From Photorhabdus sp. CRCIA-P01 (lineage in GTDB: Bacteria; Pseudomonadota; Gammaproteobacteria; Enterobacterales; Enterobacteriaceae): a stretch of DNA of 63,748 nt. Below are positions 27,760 to 38,576 of the stretch, one piece after another. The stretch covers positions 1 to 63,748 of the forward strand of contig NZ_NMQR01000027.1 of the NCBI RefSeq assembly GCF_003545805.1. The letters run 5' to 3'. The notes under the pieces are model-generated. The model saw nothing but the letters and a program-made list of their open reading frames with translations. It had not been told where the DNA came from and did no database searches. A program made the translations under genes and the position numbers. Each line of letters begins with the position of its first letter. The first letter of the stretch is position 1.

Positions 27760-29088
27760 ATGAGTCTCTATACCTCTTTTATGCGTGTCTTAGAAAACTA
27801 CATTATCCCGTTTGCCGGGCGAGTCGGCAACCAGCGGCACATTACCGCAATGCGTGACGGCTTTATCTCAGCCATGCCATTTTTGATCATCGGCAGTATG
27901 ATGTTAATTGTGGCAAACCCGCCATTTGACTCACAAACCACATCCTCATTCGGCCAAGCTTGGTTGTCCTTTGCTAAAACACACTGGGATACCATCACAA
28001 TGCCTTACTTTATGACGATGGGATTAATGAGTATCTTTGTTTCGGTCGGCACCGCCTACAGTTTAGCTAAATCCTACGGTCTGGACGGGTTAACTTCTGC
28101 TTTACTGTCACTAATGGCATTTTTGCTAGCAGCAGCACCACAGATAGAAAACAAAATAGCGCTCGATTTCCTCGGTGGCGCGGGGGTATTTACCGCATTA
28201 ATTTGCGCTATCTGGTCAGTTGAACTAACGCGTTTACTAAAAAAATATAACATCACCATCCGAATGCCAACACAAGTACCACCAGCAATTGCCCGTTCTT
28301 TTGAACTTCTGTACCCAGTCATAGGTATCTTGTTGACAGTTTATCCTGCCAGCTTGTTATTGCAGAGTGAATTCAACCTACTTATTCCTGCGGCTATAAT
28401 GCAAATGTTCCAACCCCTCATTTCCGTCGGTGATACTCTGCCTGCCATTATACTGGCGCTACTCATTGCTAACTTACTGTGGTTTGCCGGTATTCATGGT
28501 GCCAACATCGTTACTGGCTTGATGGCCCCTATTTTTATGGCAAATATTGCCACCAATGCAACATTAATGGCCCAAGGTACTGCTGCAACACAAATTCTCA
28601 CAGATCCTTACTGGTCGTTTTATATCTGTATTGGCGGCTCTGGTTCTACGTTGGTTCTGGCGATTCTGTATCTGCGCAGCCGCTCTATACATTTGCGTAC
28701 TATCGGAAAACTGAGCGTGGTTCCATCCATATTCAATATTAACGAACCACTGCTGTTTGGTTCACCGATTGTGATGAATCCAACCTTATTTATTCCACTA
28801 TTGGTTGTGCCATTGGTCAATGCAGTATTGTCCTACAGCATCCTGCATTTTGACCTGGTGCATAAAATGGTCGCCATTTCGCCCTGGACTACACCGGCAC
28901 CATTCGGCGCGATGATTTCCGCCGCCTGGGATTACCGCGCGGCGGTGCTGGTTATCGTATTAATGATAATCGATCTCTTTATCTGGTATCCCTTCTTCAA
29001 AATTTACGAAAAGCAATTAGTCAATGAAGAAGTTAAACAACAAGAAGGTACGGTATCCACTAGTGTAGAAACTCAATCTCAACCATAA
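27760..29088 (+). CDS. PTS cellobiose/chitobiose-type IIC permease
   Basis: 442 aa with about ten TM segments, the sugar-translocating part of the PTS. Family motifs include GNQRHITAMRDGFISAMPFLIIGS, FAGIHGANIV and NINEPLLFGSPIVMNP, where the last contains the conserved Glu of the substrate site. The sugar is predicted to be a beta-linked disaccharide such as cellobiose or chitobiose; which one is not decided by the sequence. Confidence 0.93.
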   Translation: MSLYTSFMRVLENYIIPFAGRVGNQRHITAMRDGFISAMPFLIIGSMMLIVANPPFDSQTTSSFGQAWLSFAKTHWDTITMPYFMTMGLMSIFVSVGTAYSLAKSYGLDGLTSALLSLMAFLLAAAPQIENKIALDFLGGAGVFTALICAIWSVELTRLLKKYNITIRMPTQVPPAIARSFELLYPVIGILLTVYPASLLLQSEFNLLIPAAIMQMFQPLISVGDTLPAIILALLIANLLWFAGIHGANIVTGLMAPIFMANIATNATLMAQGTAATQILTDPYWSFYICIGGSGSTLVLAILYLRSRSIHLRTIGKLSVVPSIFNINEPLLFGSPIVMNPTLFIPLLVVPLVNAVLSYSILHFDLVHKMVAISPWTTPAPFGAMISAAWDYRAAVLVIVLMIIDLFIWYPFFKIYEKQLVNEEVKQQEGTVSTSVETQSQP

Positions 29089-29105
29089 ATTTGGAACATT
29101 TACAC

Positions 29106-29447
29106 ATGAATTTAGAACAAACTATTGATTTAGAACAAACTATTGTAGAACTGCTGGTTCATGCCGGAAGCGCACGCAGTCATGCACTAATGGCATTACA
29201 ACATGCCAGAAACGGTGACTTTCAAACAGCACAAACACTGATGGCTGAATCCCAACAGGCAATCAAAGAAGCGCACACCATTCAAACCACTCTGATCGGA
29301 TTGGATGAAGGCTGCGGTAAATTACCTGTCAATCTCATCACCGTCCATGCGCAAGATCATTTAATGAACGCAATAGTTATTCAAGATCTTGCCAGCGATA
29401 TGATTGAGCTCTATCGCCGAATACCATCACAAGAGGAAAAAATATGA
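29106..29447 (+). CDS. PTS cellobiose/chitobiose-type IIA component
   Basis: 113 aa from the ATG at 29106; a TTG at 29091 is less likely. All-helical IIA of the LacF/ChbA type with the phosphohistidine in KEAHTIQTTLI and the trimer-core Asp in AQDHLMNA. The duplicated stretch LEQTI-DLEQTI near the start is a small local repeat. Its stop overlaps the GH4 start by four bases. Confidence 0.92.
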   Translation: MNLEQTIDLEQTIVELLVHAGSARSHALMALQHARNGDFQTAQTLMAESQQAIKEAHTIQTTLIGLDEGCGKLPVNLITVHAQDHLMNAIVIQDLASDMIELYRRIPSQEEKI

Positions 29448-30751
29448 AACGAATCAAAATAGCCGTTATTGGTGGCGGTAGTAGCTACACCCCCGAATTA
29501 GTCGAAGGGCTTATTCAACACCAAAAAAACATTCCACTATCTGAACTGGCATTAGTTGACATTGACAGTGGAAAACAGAAAGTAGAAATTATCGCCGCGC
29601 TTACTCGCCGTATGTTAGTTCGTCACGGCATGGAACACGTTATCGTCAGCGTCCATTTCACACCAGATAATGCCATTCGCGGGGCCAGTTTTATTTTAAC
29701 TCAACTACGTGTCGGCCAGCTTCCGGCTCGCGCCGCGGACGAGCGTCTGGGGTTAAAATATGGCTTGATCGGTCAGGAAACTACCGGCGTAGGTGGATTT
29801 GCCAAAGCACTACGTACCATCCCCGTTTTGCTAGATATCGCCCACAAAGTTGAACAACTTGCACCAGACGCATGGATGATTAACTTCACCAATCCAGCCG
29901 GGATCGTTACCGAAGCGATTTCCCGCTATAGCAAAGCAAAAATTATTGGCCTATGTAATGTCCCGGTCACAATGCATCACATGATAGCTAATATGCTACA
30001 ACGCCCTTATCAGGATGTGCAGTTACGCTTTGCCGGGCTTAATCATATGGTCTGGGTGCATCAAATACTGGTTTCAGGTCAGGATAAAACTCAACAGGTA
30101 CTTGATATGCTATGCAATGGTGCAGCCTTAACCATGAATAATATTAAAGAGGCACCCTGGCCTCCGCCACTACTCAAGGCACTAGGCGCCATCCCCTGCC
30201 CTTATCACCGCTACTTCTACCAAACCCGCAATATGTTACAGGAAGAGCGCGAGGCTGTGGTCGAACAAGGCACTCGGGCAGAACAGGTCATGAAAGTAGA
30301 ACAGGAACTATTTGAACTGTATGCTGATCCAGCACTTGATCACAAACCAGAACAACTCAGTTTCCGCGGTGGTTCATTCTACTCTGAGGTCGCACTGGAT
30401 CTGATTTGCGCCATTTATAACAATCTCGATAGCCAATTGGTGGTCAATACCACAAACCACGGGGCTATTCGGGGTTTGCCGGACGATGCCGTCATTGAAA
30501 CCAACTGTATTATTAATGCAGAAGGCGCCCACCCGCTGACATTTGGCCGCCTGCCTGACAGTATGTATGCTCTGACACAACAGATAAAAACCTATGAACG
30601 CTTAACGATCAAAGCAGCGATTCATGGCGATCGCAATGCTGCACTGTTGGCACTGATCACCAATCCATTGGTTGCCGATGTAGACATTGCTTCACCACTG
30701 TTAGATGACGTATTGACGATAAACCGTAATTATCTGCCACAATTTCGATGA
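29444..30751 (+). CDS. 6-phospho-beta-glucosidase, glycoside hydrolase family 4
   Basis: 435 aa GH4 enzyme that cleaves the phosphorylated disaccharide by an NAD- and Mn-dependent redox route. Seen: dinucleotide site [29 protein letters not shown], the metal-binding LCNVPV whose CNVP form marks 6-phospho-beta-glucosidases, and LNHMVW. It completes an uptake-and-hydrolysis operon. No chbR regulator or chbG deacetylase is present, which favours cellobiose or aryl-beta-glucosides over chitobiose. Confidence 0.93.
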   Translation: MKRIKIAVIGGGSSYTPELVEGLIQHQKNIPLSELALVDIDSGKQKVEIIAALTRRMLVRHGMEHVIVSVHFTPDNAIRGASFILTQLRVGQLPARAADERLGLKYGLIGQETTGVGGFAKALRTIPVLLDIAHKVEQLAPDAWMINFTNPAGIVTEAISRYSKAKIIGLCNVPVTMHHMIANMLQRPYQDVQLRFAGLNHMVWVHQILVSGQDKTQQVLDMLCNGAALTMNNIKEAPWPPPLLKALGAIPCPYHRYFYQTRNMLQEEREAVVEQGTRAEQVMKVEQELFELYADPALDHKPEQLSFRGGSFYSEVALDLICAIYNNLDSQLVVNTTNHGAIRGLPDDAVIETNCIINAEGAHPLTFGRLPDSMYALTQQIKTYERLTIKAAIHGDRNAALLALITNPLVADVDIASPLLDDVLTINRNYLPQFR

Positions 30752-30907
30752 ATAAGCGGTACCTGATTAGTTAATTTGAAATCAGAACAAGCATAAAATT
30801 AAAGTGATATCTGTTACTTCTGACTAATAGATATCGCTAACTGACTTTGTAACCTCTTTTTTTGCGGCGCCGTACGCATTTATCTTTCACATTAATGCAC
30901 AAGAAAC

Positions 30908-30943
30908 TTGACTTATTTAATATTTGTAACTACTGTTAGTTAC
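30908..30943 (+). promoter_or_regulatory. hicAB promoter and operator
   Basis: TTGACT (30908-30913), 17-base spacer, TACTGT (30931-30936). A perfect inverted repeat GTAACTA-CTGT-TAGTTAC (30926-30943) overlaps the -10, where HicB-type antitoxins usually bind to repress their own operon. Confidence 0.6.
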
Positions 30944-30967
30944 ATTATTGAGGGAAAAGAAGAGTGT

Positions 30968-31208
30968 ATGAGCAAAGCGGAGAAACTGATAGAAAAGTTT
31001 CTTAATAGCCAAAAAACTTTTGAATGGTCTGAACTTGTTGTGTTATTAAGCCTATTAAACTATGAGAAACAAGAAAAGCAAGGTTCGAGGGTACGATTCT
31101 TCAATGAATCACACAATTTTAATGCACCGCCCTCATCCTGAAAATTACATTAAAGGTGGTACACTAAAAGCCGTGAAACAGACTTTAAAAGAAGTGGGGT
31201 TGATATGA
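30968..31208 (+). pseudogene. hicA: hicA toxin, frameshifted
   Basis: The frame starting MSKAEKLIEKFL runs through the HicA RNA-binding core (FEWSELVVLLSLLNYEKQEKQGSRVRF) and then stops early after SHNFNAPPSS. The missing C-terminus is in another frame just downstream: MHRPHPENYIKGGTLKAVKQTLKEVGLI, ending in a TGA that overlaps the hicB ATG as in intact modules. A net shift of +1 (one extra base, or two missing) near 31110-31120 explains it. The catalytic His for mRNA cleavage, expected in the RPHP-flanking region, lies after the break, so the toxin should be inactive unless the shift is a sequencing error. Confidence 0.85.
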
Positions 31209-31552
31209 AATATTTAAAATATAAAGGTTATTTAGGTACAATTGAATTTGACCTGGAAAACAATACTCTTTTTGGTAAATTGGAATATATCCGCGATTTA
31301 GTGACTTATGAAGCAAAAACAATTGCAGAATTGGAAAATGAATTTAAAATCTCGGTTGATTTGTATTTGCAAGACTGCAAGGAATTAAATAAGAATCCTG
31401 ATATACCATATAAAGGGATTTTTAATGTTAGAGTTAATCCAGAATTGCATAGAAAAATTGCAGAACTAGCACTTGAAGAAGATGTGACGATTAACGCTTT
31501 CGTGAATCAAGCGCTAGAAAATGAAGTCAGTAAACATTATGTAGGGCCTTAA
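31205..31552 (+). CDS. hicB: HicB-type antitoxin
   Basis: 115 aa with the partially degraded RNase-H-like fold of HicB (MKYLKYKGYLGTIEFDLENNTLFGKLE, then YEAKTIAELENEFKISVDLYL) and a C-terminal ribbon-helix-helix DNA-binding part (FNVRVNPELHRKIAELALEEDVTINAFVNQAL). It would neutralise HicA and repress the operon. It is intact although its toxin is broken. Confidence 0.93.
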   Translation: MKYLKYKGYLGTIEFDLENNTLFGKLEYIRDLVTYEAKTIAELENEFKISVDLYLQDCKELNKNPDIPYKGIFNVRVNPELHRKIAELALEEDVTINAFVNQALENEVSKHYVGP

Positions 31553-31682
31553 TAGCCCCATCGGATTAATGACAAAAGTCTAGCTATCTGGGCCAAGTCT
31601 TTGATCTAATAGAGACACTGGAAAATGGGTACCTTGATATACTAAAAGACCCCACACTACAACAATATGATTGACATCAACA

Positions 31683-31708
31683 GAACCCCACTTTTTGAAT
31701 GGGGTTCG
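31683..31708. terminator. Hairpin between hicB and uraA
   Basis: AACCCCA-CTTTTTGAA-TGGGGTT between convergent hicB and uraA. The stem is clear; a T tract is lacking on both strands. Confidence 0.45.
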
Positions 31709-31729
31709 TCAGCAATCTGGGATGCTCTG

Positions 31730-33022
31730 TTATTTACCGTGCTTAACAGACCCAACAGAAGATTCAATATACCGTTCTTCGGGACGGAAAACCGTGACCA
31801 GGCGGAAAATCAAACTCATACCGATACCAACAATCGTTGCCAGCGCCATGCCTTTAAGTTCAGCAACACCGATATTAATTTTCGCCCCACTGACGCCAAT
31901 AATAAGAATAACGGAAGTCAGGATCAGATTTTGCGCTTTGTTGTAATCCACTTTGGAATCAATCAGCACCCGAATACCTGATGCGCCAATAGCCCCATAA
32001 AGCAACAGCGAAACACCACCCATGACCGGAACCGGCACAGCCTGAATTGCGGCCGCCAGCTTACCGACACAGGAGAGCAGAATCGCCAGTATCGCAGCGC
32101 CACCAATAACCCAAGTACTGTAAACTTTGGTAATTGCCATGACACCAATATTTTCACCATAAGTCGTATTTGGCGTTGAACCAAAGCAACCGGAAATCAC
32201 GGTTGAAAAACCATTTGCGAACATAGAACGGTGCAAACCCGGCTCTTTTAGCAAATCTTTTTTCACAATATTCGCTGTTACCACTAAATGACCAACATGT
32301 TCAGCTATGACAACCAGCGCCGCAGGCAAGATTGTCATAATAGCAAACCATTCAAAACGTGGTGTATAAAAAGTTGGCAATGCAAACCACGGTGCTTCAC
32401 GTACCGGCATCAGGTCAACTACTCCCATCAGGAACGCCAACGCATAACCTACCAATACGCCAATGAGAATCGGGATGATAGCCAGGAATCCACGGAACAT
32501 AACTGAACCAAGAACGGTTACCGCCAGCGTTACCAGAGAAATGGTCAATGTTGTTGAATCAACATCGGCACCTTCCGCCGGACGCAAACCCGCCATATCA
32601 GCCGCAACACCCGCCAGTTCCAGACCGATAACCGTAACAATCGCCCCCATTGCCGCGGGTGGAAACAGCACATTAATCCAACTTCGCCCTGCCACCTTAA
32701 CAATCAGTGAAACCAGACAAAACAGCACGCCACATATAATAAAACCACCCAAGGCTAATTCATATCCCAGAGGCAACAACAATAAGACCGGTGAAATAAA
32801 AGCAAAGCTCGATCCCAAATACGCCGGAACCTTTCCTTTACAAATCACCAGATACAACAATGTACCGATACCATTAAATAGCAGAACTGTCGCCGGGTTG
32901 ATTTTAAACAAAATCGGCACCAATACCGTCGCACCAAACATAGCAAAAAGATGTTGGAAGCTGAGTGGAACGGTCTGTAAAAAAGGAGGCCGCTCATCTA
33001 CCCCAATAGTGCGACGGGTCAT
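31730..33022 (-). CDS. uraA: Uracil:proton symporter
   Basis: 430 aa, 14-helix nucleobase transporter of the NCS2 family. Seen: the N-terminal FQHLFAMFGATVLVP, the EHVGHLVVTANIV stretch with the uracil-contacting Glu, and GCFGSTPNTTYGENIGV. It imports uracil at low concentration. It follows upp in the same direction with a terminator-like hairpin between them. Confidence 0.97.
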   Translation of the reverse strand: MTRRTIGVDERPPFLQTVPLSFQHLFAMFGATVLVPILFKINPATVLLFNGIGTLLYLVICKGKVPAYLGSSFAFISPVLLLLPLGYELALGGFIICGVLFCLVSLIVKVAGRSWINVLFPPAAMGAIVTVIGLELAGVAADMAGLRPAEGADVDSTTLTISLVTLAVTVLGSVMFRGFLAIIPILIGVLVGYALAFLMGVVDLMPVREAPWFALPTFYTPRFEWFAIMTILPAALVVIAEHVGHLVVTANIVKKDLLKEPGLHRSMFANGFSTVISGCFGSTPNTTYGENIGVMAITKVYSTWVIGGAAILAILLSCVGKLAAAIQAVPVPVMGGVSLLLYGAIGASGIRVLIDSKVDYNKAQNLILTSVILIIGVSGAKINIGVAELKGMALATIVGIGMSLIFRLVTVFRPEERYIESSVGSVKHGK

Positions 33023-33056
33023 CTTATTTATCCTCTTAATATTATCGCGCCAGAAC

Positions 33057-33083
33057 CAAAAAAAGCCGACTCAAAAGTCGGCT
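33057..33083 (-). terminator. Intrinsic terminator between upp and uraA
   Basis: On the minus strand AGCCGACT-TTTG-AGTCGGCT followed by a run of T. It would reduce read-through from upp into uraA, so uraA expression depends on partial read-through or its own promoter. Confidence 0.85.
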
Positions 33084-33093
33084 GGCTAACCTA

Positions 33094-33720
33094 TTATTTC
33101 GTACCAAATATTTTATCGCCCGCATCCCCCAAGCCAGGCACAATATATCCCTGTTCATTGAGTCTTTCATCAATAGAAGCCGTATACAGTTCCACATCGG
33201 GATGGGCTTTTTCCAGCGCGGCAATACCTTCAGGAGCAGCAACCAAAACCAGCACTTTAATCGACTGACAACCTGCTTTTTTCAATAAATCGATAGTTGC
33301 AATCATGGAGCCACCGGTTGCCAACATAGGGTCAACCACCAGCGCCATACGTTCATCAATATTGGAAGCCAGTTTCTGGAAATAAGGGACAGGTTCTAAG
33401 GTTTCTTCATCACGATAAACCCCTACGACGCTGATCCGGGCACTGGGAACATTCTCCAATACACCATCCATCATACCCAATCCCGCACGCAGAATCGGTA
33501 CGACGGTTATTTTTTTACCTTTAATCTGCTCAACTGCTACTGGGCCACACCAGCCATCAATAATGACTTTTTCTGTTTCTAAATCAGCAGTTGCTTCATA
33601 AGTCAAAAGGCTTCCAACTTCTGCGGCCAGTTCACGAAAGCGTTTGGTGCTGATATCATTCGCTCGCATCAGGCCGAGTTTATGTTTAACAAGAGGGTGA
33701 TTCACCTCAACGATCTTCAT
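33094..33720 (-). CDS. upp: Uracil phosphoribosyltransferase
   Basis: 208 aa, full length. It converts uracil and PRPP to UMP. Recognised from [18 protein letters not shown], the PRPP loop [12 protein letters not shown] and the uracil-binding [17 protein letters not shown]. Divergent from purM, the E. coli arrangement. Confidence 0.98.
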   Translation of the reverse strand: MKIVEVNHPLVKHKLGLMRANDISTKRFRELAAEVGSLLTYEATADLETEKVIIDGWCGPVAVEQIKGKKITVVPILRAGLGMMDGVLENVPSARISVVGVYRDEETLEPVPYFQKLASNIDERMALVVDPMLATGGSMIATIDLLKKAGCQSIKVLVLVAAPEGIAALEKAHPDVELYTASIDERLNEQGYIVPGLGDAGDKIFGTK

Positions 33721-33866
33721 GGACCTCTCCTACTGTATGTCATGTCGCCAGCAGACAAAAAAACCGCGAGATTATACCTTCTTTTACCCATAACACCACT
33801 ACCAATCCGTTGATTTTCATCAAACATAGCCCGGCTTACCGAGAACCGAGATCCTAAACAAGAGTC

Positions 33867-33882
33867 TCGCAAACGTTTGCTT
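33867..33882 (+). promoter_or_regulatory. PurR operator of purMN
   Basis: TCGCAAACGTTTGCTT matches the PurR consensus ACGCAAACGTTTGCGT at 14 of 16 bases, 65 bases before the purM start. This is where PurR with hypoxanthine or guanine represses purMN in E. coli. Confidence 0.88.
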
Positions 33883-33946
33883 AGACTGTTAGAATTGTTA
33901 CTATTCTGTCTTAATTTATCAAACGCAACCGCCTTGGGGGCTTCGA

Positions 33947-34987
33947 GTGACCAACAAAACCTCTCTCAGTTATAAAGATGCTGGTGTCGATATCGACGCC
34001 GGTAATGCCTTAGTCAACCGTATTAAAGGTGTTGTAAAACAGACCCGTCGCCCAGAAGTGATGGGCGGTTTAGGTGGGTTTGGCGCTTTATGTGCATTAC
34101 CACAAAAATACCGCGAGCCAATTCTGGTTTCTGGTACTGATGGCGTGGGTACCAAGTTGCGTCTGGCAATGGATCTCAAACGCCATGACACGATTGGCAT
34201 TGATTTAGTTGCAATGTGCGTCAATGACTTGGTTGTTCAAGGTGCAGAACCCCTGTTTTTCCTTGATTACTATGCCACCGGGAAACTGGATGTTGATACG
34301 GCTGCCAGCGTTATCAGCGGTATCGCGGAAGGCTGTCAATTATCCGGCTGTGCCCTGGTTGGTGGCGAAACCGCAGAAATGCCGGGGATGTACCACGGTG
34401 AAGATTATGATGTTGCCGGCTTCTGCGTTGGCGTGGTTGAAAAATCAGAAATCATTGATGGCAGTAAAGTTCAGGCGGGTGATGCCTTGATTGCCCTCGC
34501 CGCCAGTGGCCCTCACTCAAACGGCTATTCTCTGATACGCAAAATTCTGGCCGTCAGCAACACCGATCCAGAAGCAACAGAGCTCGAAGGTAAATCACTA
34601 GCAGATCACCTGCTCGCCCCGACAAAAATTTATGTGAAATCCCTTTTATCCTTGATTGAACAGGTTGATGTTCACGCTATTGCTCATCTAACCGGTGGCG
34701 GTTTCTGGGAAAATATTCCGCGTGTCCTGCCTGAAAATACCCAAGCACAGATTAACGAATCCAGTTGGCAATGGCCGGCCATATTTAATTGGCTGCAACA
34801 GACTGGCAACGTTAGCCGTCATGAAATGTACCGCACATTCAACTGTGGTGTCGGGATGGTAATTGCATTACCACCAACAGAAGTTGAGCACGCGCTTGAA
34901 TTACTTAATATCGCCGGTGAAAAAGCCTGGCAAATCGGTACTATCGCGACGCTGAAAGAGGGTGAACAACAGGTTGTTATTCAATGA
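33947..34987 (+). CDS. purM: Phosphoribosylformylglycinamidine cyclo-ligase (AIR synthetase)
   Basis: 346 aa from a GTG start ([22 protein letters not shown]), same N-terminus as E. coli PurM. It closes the imidazole ring of AIR using ATP in step 5 of purine synthesis. Motifs [10 protein letters not shown] and SGTDGVGTK are intact. The stop overlaps purN (ATGA). A PurR box lies upstream. Confidence 0.98.
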   Translation: MTNKTSLSYKDAGVDIDAGNALVNRIKGVVKQTRRPEVMGGLGGFGALCALPQKYREPILVSGTDGVGTKLRLAMDLKRHDTIGIDLVAMCVNDLVVQGAEPLFFLDYYATGKLDVDTAASVISGIAEGCQLSGCALVGGETAEMPGMYHGEDYDVAGFCVGVVEKSEIIDGSKVQAGDALIALAASGPHSNGYSLIRKILAVSNTDPEATELEGKSLADHLLAPTKIYVKSLLSLIEQVDVHAIAHLTGGGFWENIPRVLPENTQAQINESSWQWPAIFNWLQQTGNVSRHEMYRTFNCGVGMVIALPPTEVEHALELLNIAGEKAWQIGTIATLKEGEQQVVIQ

Positions 34988-35622
34988 AAAATATCGTTGT
35001 ACTCATCTCTGGCAGCGGCAGCAATCTCCAAGCGGTGATTGACGCCTGCCAGCAGAACAGAATCAATGGGCAGGTTTGCGCGGTATTGAGCAATACCGCG
35101 AATGCTTACGGTCTGCTACGCGCTAAACAAGCGGATATTCCCACCCATGTTATTAGCCCGAAAAACTATGCGGATCGTCAGGCTTATGATGAAGCGCTAA
35201 AACACGCGATTGATCAGTATCAACCAGATTTGCTGGTCCTCGCGGGTTATATGCGTATTCTGATGCCAGATTTTGTGCAACACTATCTTGGCCGCTTGTT
35301 AAACATTCATCCTTCTCTATTACCCAAATATCCTGGCCTGCATACTCACCGCAAAGCGATAGAAAACGGAGATACAGAACATGGTACTTCCGTCCATTTT
35401 GTCACAGAAGAATTGGATGGCGGCCCGGTGATCCTGCAAGCTAAAGTTCCTATTTTTGCCGGTGATCAGGAAAATGAGGTTGTTAAACGGGTTCAAACTC
35501 AGGAACACAGCATCTATCCATTAGTTATCAACTGGTTTGTCGAAGGGCGCCTAAGTATGGTTAATGGCAAAGCGTATCTGGATGGAAAGATTCTCCCTCC
35601 AGAAGGCTATGCCGCAGAATAA
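34984..35622 (+). CDS. purN: Phosphoribosylglycinamide formyltransferase
   Basis: 212 aa, transfers formyl from 10-formyl-THF to GAR in step 3 of purine synthesis. [15 protein letters not shown] binds the phosphate; the catalytic trio is visible as Asn in [14 protein letters not shown], the His two residues on, and Asp in [10 protein letters not shown]. Translationally coupled to purM. Confidence 0.98.
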   Translation: MKNIVVLISGSGSNLQAVIDACQQNRINGQVCAVLSNTANAYGLLRAKQADIPTHVISPKNYADRQAYDEALKHAIDQYQPDLLVLAGYMRILMPDFVQHYLGRLLNIHPSLLPKYPGLHTHRKAIENGDTEHGTSVHFVTEELDGGPVILQAKVPIFAGDQENEVVKRVQTQEHSIYPLVINWFVEGRLSMVNGKAYLDGKILPPEGYAAE

Positions 35623-35745
35623 TCTATTTATTAACGGCTAATTACAGTACAGTGCTGTGGTAACATACCCGGCACTGCGAACTATTATTCATTACGAACT
35701 ATTATTAATTATGTTCCTTTTTTATCAAAAACACTGAGGTGTCAA

Positions 35746-36321
35746 ATGTCTGGTGGTTCTCATACTCCACCTGTTAGGTTACGCCCCCTTGAGCGGGAAG
35801 ATCTGCCTTTTATCCATCAATTAGATAACAATGCTAGCGTCATGCGTTACTGGTTCGAAGAACCTTATGAAGCTTTCGTTGAACTGTGCGATCTCTATGA
35901 CAAACATATTCACGACCAGAGCGAGCGCCGGTTTATTATCGCAAGTTCCGACGCCAAAGTTGGTTTGGTTGAATTAGTCGAAATCGACTATATCCACCGC
36001 CGGTCAGAATTTCAGATTATCATCGATCCCGCCTATCAGGGCCAAGGCCATGCAACCAAAGCGGCAAAACTGGCAATGGAATATGCATTTTCCGTACTTA
36101 ATCTGTATAAACTCTACCTGATTGTTGATAAAGAGAATATCAAGGCCATTCACATCTATAATAAGCTAGGTTTCTATATTGAGGGCGAATTAATAGACGA
36201 ATTCTTTATTAATGGCAGTTACCGCACAGCCATTCGCATGTGCGTTTTCCAACATCAATATTTTGCATCCAAGGAAGATGAAAAAATGAGTCAACAATTA
36301 CAGACCATAATATATACCTAA
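35746..36321 (+). CDS. speG: Spermidine N1-acetyltransferase
   Basis: 191 aa GNAT enzyme that acetylates spermidine and spermine to limit polyamine toxicity. Strong match to Spe[30 protein letters not shown], acetyl-CoA loop QGQGHATKA, and [13 protein letters not shown]. Between purN and ppk it is an addition relative to E. coli. The last two codons and the stop are supplied by an ERIC element (from 36313), so its natural C-terminal end has been replaced or trimmed. Confidence 0.96.
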   Translation: MSGGSHTPPVRLRPLEREDLPFIHQLDNNASVMRYWFEEPYEAFVELCDLYDKHIHDQSERRFIIASSDAKVGLVELVEIDYIHRRSEFQIIIDPAYQGQGHATKAAKLAMEYAFSVLNLYKLYLIVDKENIKAIHIYNKLGFYIEGELIDEFFINGSYRTAIRMCVFQHQYFASKEDEKMSQQLQTIIYT

Positions 36322-36439
36322 TAGATTTCGAGTTGCAGCGCGGCGGCAAGTGAACGAATCCCCAGGAGCATAGATAACTATGTGACTGGGGTGAGTGAAA
36401 GCAGCCAACAAAGCAGCAGCTTGAAAGATGAAGGGTATA
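36313..36439 (+). repeat. ERIC element, copy 3
   Basis: 127-bp ERIC in opposite orientation to the other four. Its first nine bases (TAT ACC TAA) form the end of speG, and it ends 64 bases before ppk, so it is probably transcribed in the ppk leader. Confidence 0.95.
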
Positions 36440-36503
36440 GCGACAAACGACGCCCCGTCGTATTCAAAGTGCTAATACTTTTACCTCAACACCTGGAGTA
36501 ACC

Positions 36504-38573
36504 ATGTCCCAAGACAGGCTCTATACCGAGAAAGAACTTAGTTGGTTATCATTCAACGAACGTGTGCTTCAAGAAGCAGCGGATAAGAGCAATCCATTAA
36601 TAGAACGGATGCGGTTCCTTGGTATTTACTCCAATAATCTGGATGAATTTTACAAAGTCCGTTTTGCCGATGTGAAACGGCGGATATTAATTAATGAAGA
36701 ACGAGGATCGGCCACTAGCGCTCGAAATGTCTTGAAAAAAATTCAGGCTAAAGTGGCTAAAACCGATCAAGAATTTGATGTGCTGTATAATGAGTTGCTA
36801 CTAGAAATCGCTCGCAATCAAATTTTTCTCATCAATGAACGACAAATTTCACCCAATCAACAAATCTGGTTACGTCAATATTTTCGTCAACATCTGCGGC
36901 CACACATTACGCCAATTCTGATCAATCCAGAAACCAACTTGGTTGAATTTCTGAAAGATGACTACACTTATCTGGCAGTTGAAATTGTCCACGGCCAGAA
37001 TATTCAATATGCGCTATTGGAAATTCCGTCAGATAAGGTGCCACGTTTTGTTAACTTGCCGCCTGAGATGCCACACCGCCGCAAGTCAATGATCCTGCTA
37101 GACAATATTATGCGTTATTGTCTTGATGAAATTTTCAAAGGCTTTTTCGATTATGATTCACTGAACGCCTATTCAATGAAAATGACCCGTGATTCTGAAT
37201 ATGATTTAGCAACAGAGATGGAATCAAGCTTACTCGAACTGATGTCATCCACGCTGAAACAACGGCTGACAGCGGAACCAGTAAGACTCGTTTATCAGCG
37301 AGAAATGCCAGATGAAATGGTGGAATTACTGCGTAGCAAACTTGGCTTATCAAACAATGACTCGGTAATTGCTGGCGGACGCTATCACAATTTTAAAGAT
37401 TTCATTAAATTCCCCAACGAGGGGAAGAGAAATCTACTCAATAAACCTTTGCCGAGATTACGACACACCTGGTTTGATAATTTTCGCAATGGTTTTGATG
37501 CGATTCGTGAACAAGATGTGTTGCTCTATTATCCCTACCACACCTTTGAACATGTGCTGGAATTATTACGCCAGGCTTCTTTCGACCCAAGTGTACTTTC
37601 CATCAAGATCAATATTTATCGAGTAGCAAAAGACTCGCGCATTATTGATTCCATGATCCATGCTGCCCATAACGGTAAAAAAGTGACCGTTGTAGTTGAA
37701 TTACAGGCACGATTTGATGAAGAAGCCAATATTCATTGGGCCAAACGGCTAACCGAAGCGGGTGTACATGTTATTTTCTCAGCACCGGGACTAAAAATTC
37801 ACGCAAAACTGTTTTTTATTTCCCGTCTGGAAGGTGAAGAAATTGTTCGCTATGCCCATATTGGTACCGGTAATTTTAATGAAAAAACGGCTCGCCTCTA
37901 CACCGACTACTCCTTGCTGACAGCAAATCCCAAAATTACTAACGAAGTGCGCCGGGTATTCAACTTTATTGAGAACCCCTACCGCCCGGTCAAATTTGAA
38001 AACCTGATGGTTTCGCCGCAAAATTCCCGCGCAATGCTCAACCAGCTTATTTCACGGGAAATCGCCAACGCCAGAGCGAATAAGCCCGCAGGTATTACGT
38101 TAAAGATTAATAATCTGGTTGATAAAGAGCTGGTGGACCGCCTATACGACGCTTCGGAAGCGGGGGTAAAAATACGTCTACTGATACGTGGTATGTGTTC
38201 ACTGGTACCCAACCAGCCAGGATTTAGCGAAAATATTCAAATCACCAGTATTGTTGACCGTTTTCTCGAACATGATCGGGTTTACGTATTCACTAATGAC
38301 GGAGACGAAAAAGTCTTTCTCTCGTCTGCTGATTGGATGACCCGTAATATCGACTACCGAATTGAAGTTGCAGTTTGCCTGCTTGATCCACAATTGAAAC
38401 AACGGGTACTGGACATTCTCGAATTACAATTCAACGATACGGTAAAAGCCCGTTACGTTGATAAAGAGCTGAGCAATAGTTATGTGCCACGGGGTAATAA
38501 GCGGAAAATCCGGGCACAACTGGCTATTTATGACTATATAAAAGCCCTCGAACAACCTGAACCAAGAGCTTAA
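36504..38573 (+). CDS. ppk: Polyphosphate kinase 1
   Basis: 689 aa, standard size. It makes long polyphosphate from ATP at the membrane, reversibly. N-terminal [15 protein letters not shown], the autophosphorylated His in [11 protein letters not shown], and [19 protein letters not shown] are all conserved; the second active-site His is in LEHDRVYVF. Followed three bases later by ppx. Confidence 0.98.
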   Translation: MSQDRLYTEKELSWLSFNERVLQEAADKSNPLIERMRFLGIYSNNLDEFYKVRFADVKRRILINEERGSATSARNVLKKIQAKVAKTDQEFDVLYNELLLEIARNQIFLINERQISPNQQIWLRQYFRQHLRPHITPILINPETNLVEFLKDDYTYLAVEIVHGQNIQYALLEIPSDKVPRFVNLPPEMPHRRKSMILLDNIMRYCLDEIFKGFFDYDSLNAYSMKMTRDSEYDLATEMESSLLELMSSTLKQRLTAEPVRLVYQREMPDEMVELLRSKLGLSNNDSVIAGGRYHNFKDFIKFPNEGKRNLLNKPLPRLRHTWFDNFRNGFDAIREQDVLLYYPYHTFEHVLELLRQASFDPSVLSIKINIYRVAKDSRIIDSMIHAAHNGKKVTVVVELQARFDEEANIHWAKRLTEAGVHVIFSAPGLKIHAKLFFISRLEGEEIVRYAHIGTGNFNEKTARLYTDYSLLTANPKITNEVRRVFNFIENPYRPVKFENLMVSPQNSRAMLNQLISREIANARANKPAGITLKINNLVDKELVDRLYDASEAGVKIRLLIRGMCSLVPNQPGFSENIQITSIVDRFLEHDRVYVFTNDGDEKVFLSSADWMTRNIDYRIEVAVCLLDPQLKQRVLDILELQFNDTVKARYVDKELSNSYVPRGNKRKIRAQLAIYDYIKALEQPEPRA

Positions 38574-38576
38574 TTT

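Noticed and set aside
32463-33089. 208-aa open frame antisense to uraA
   Set aside because: It lies opposite a clearly conserved transporter gene, has no family resemblance, and the composition is what an antisense frame would give.
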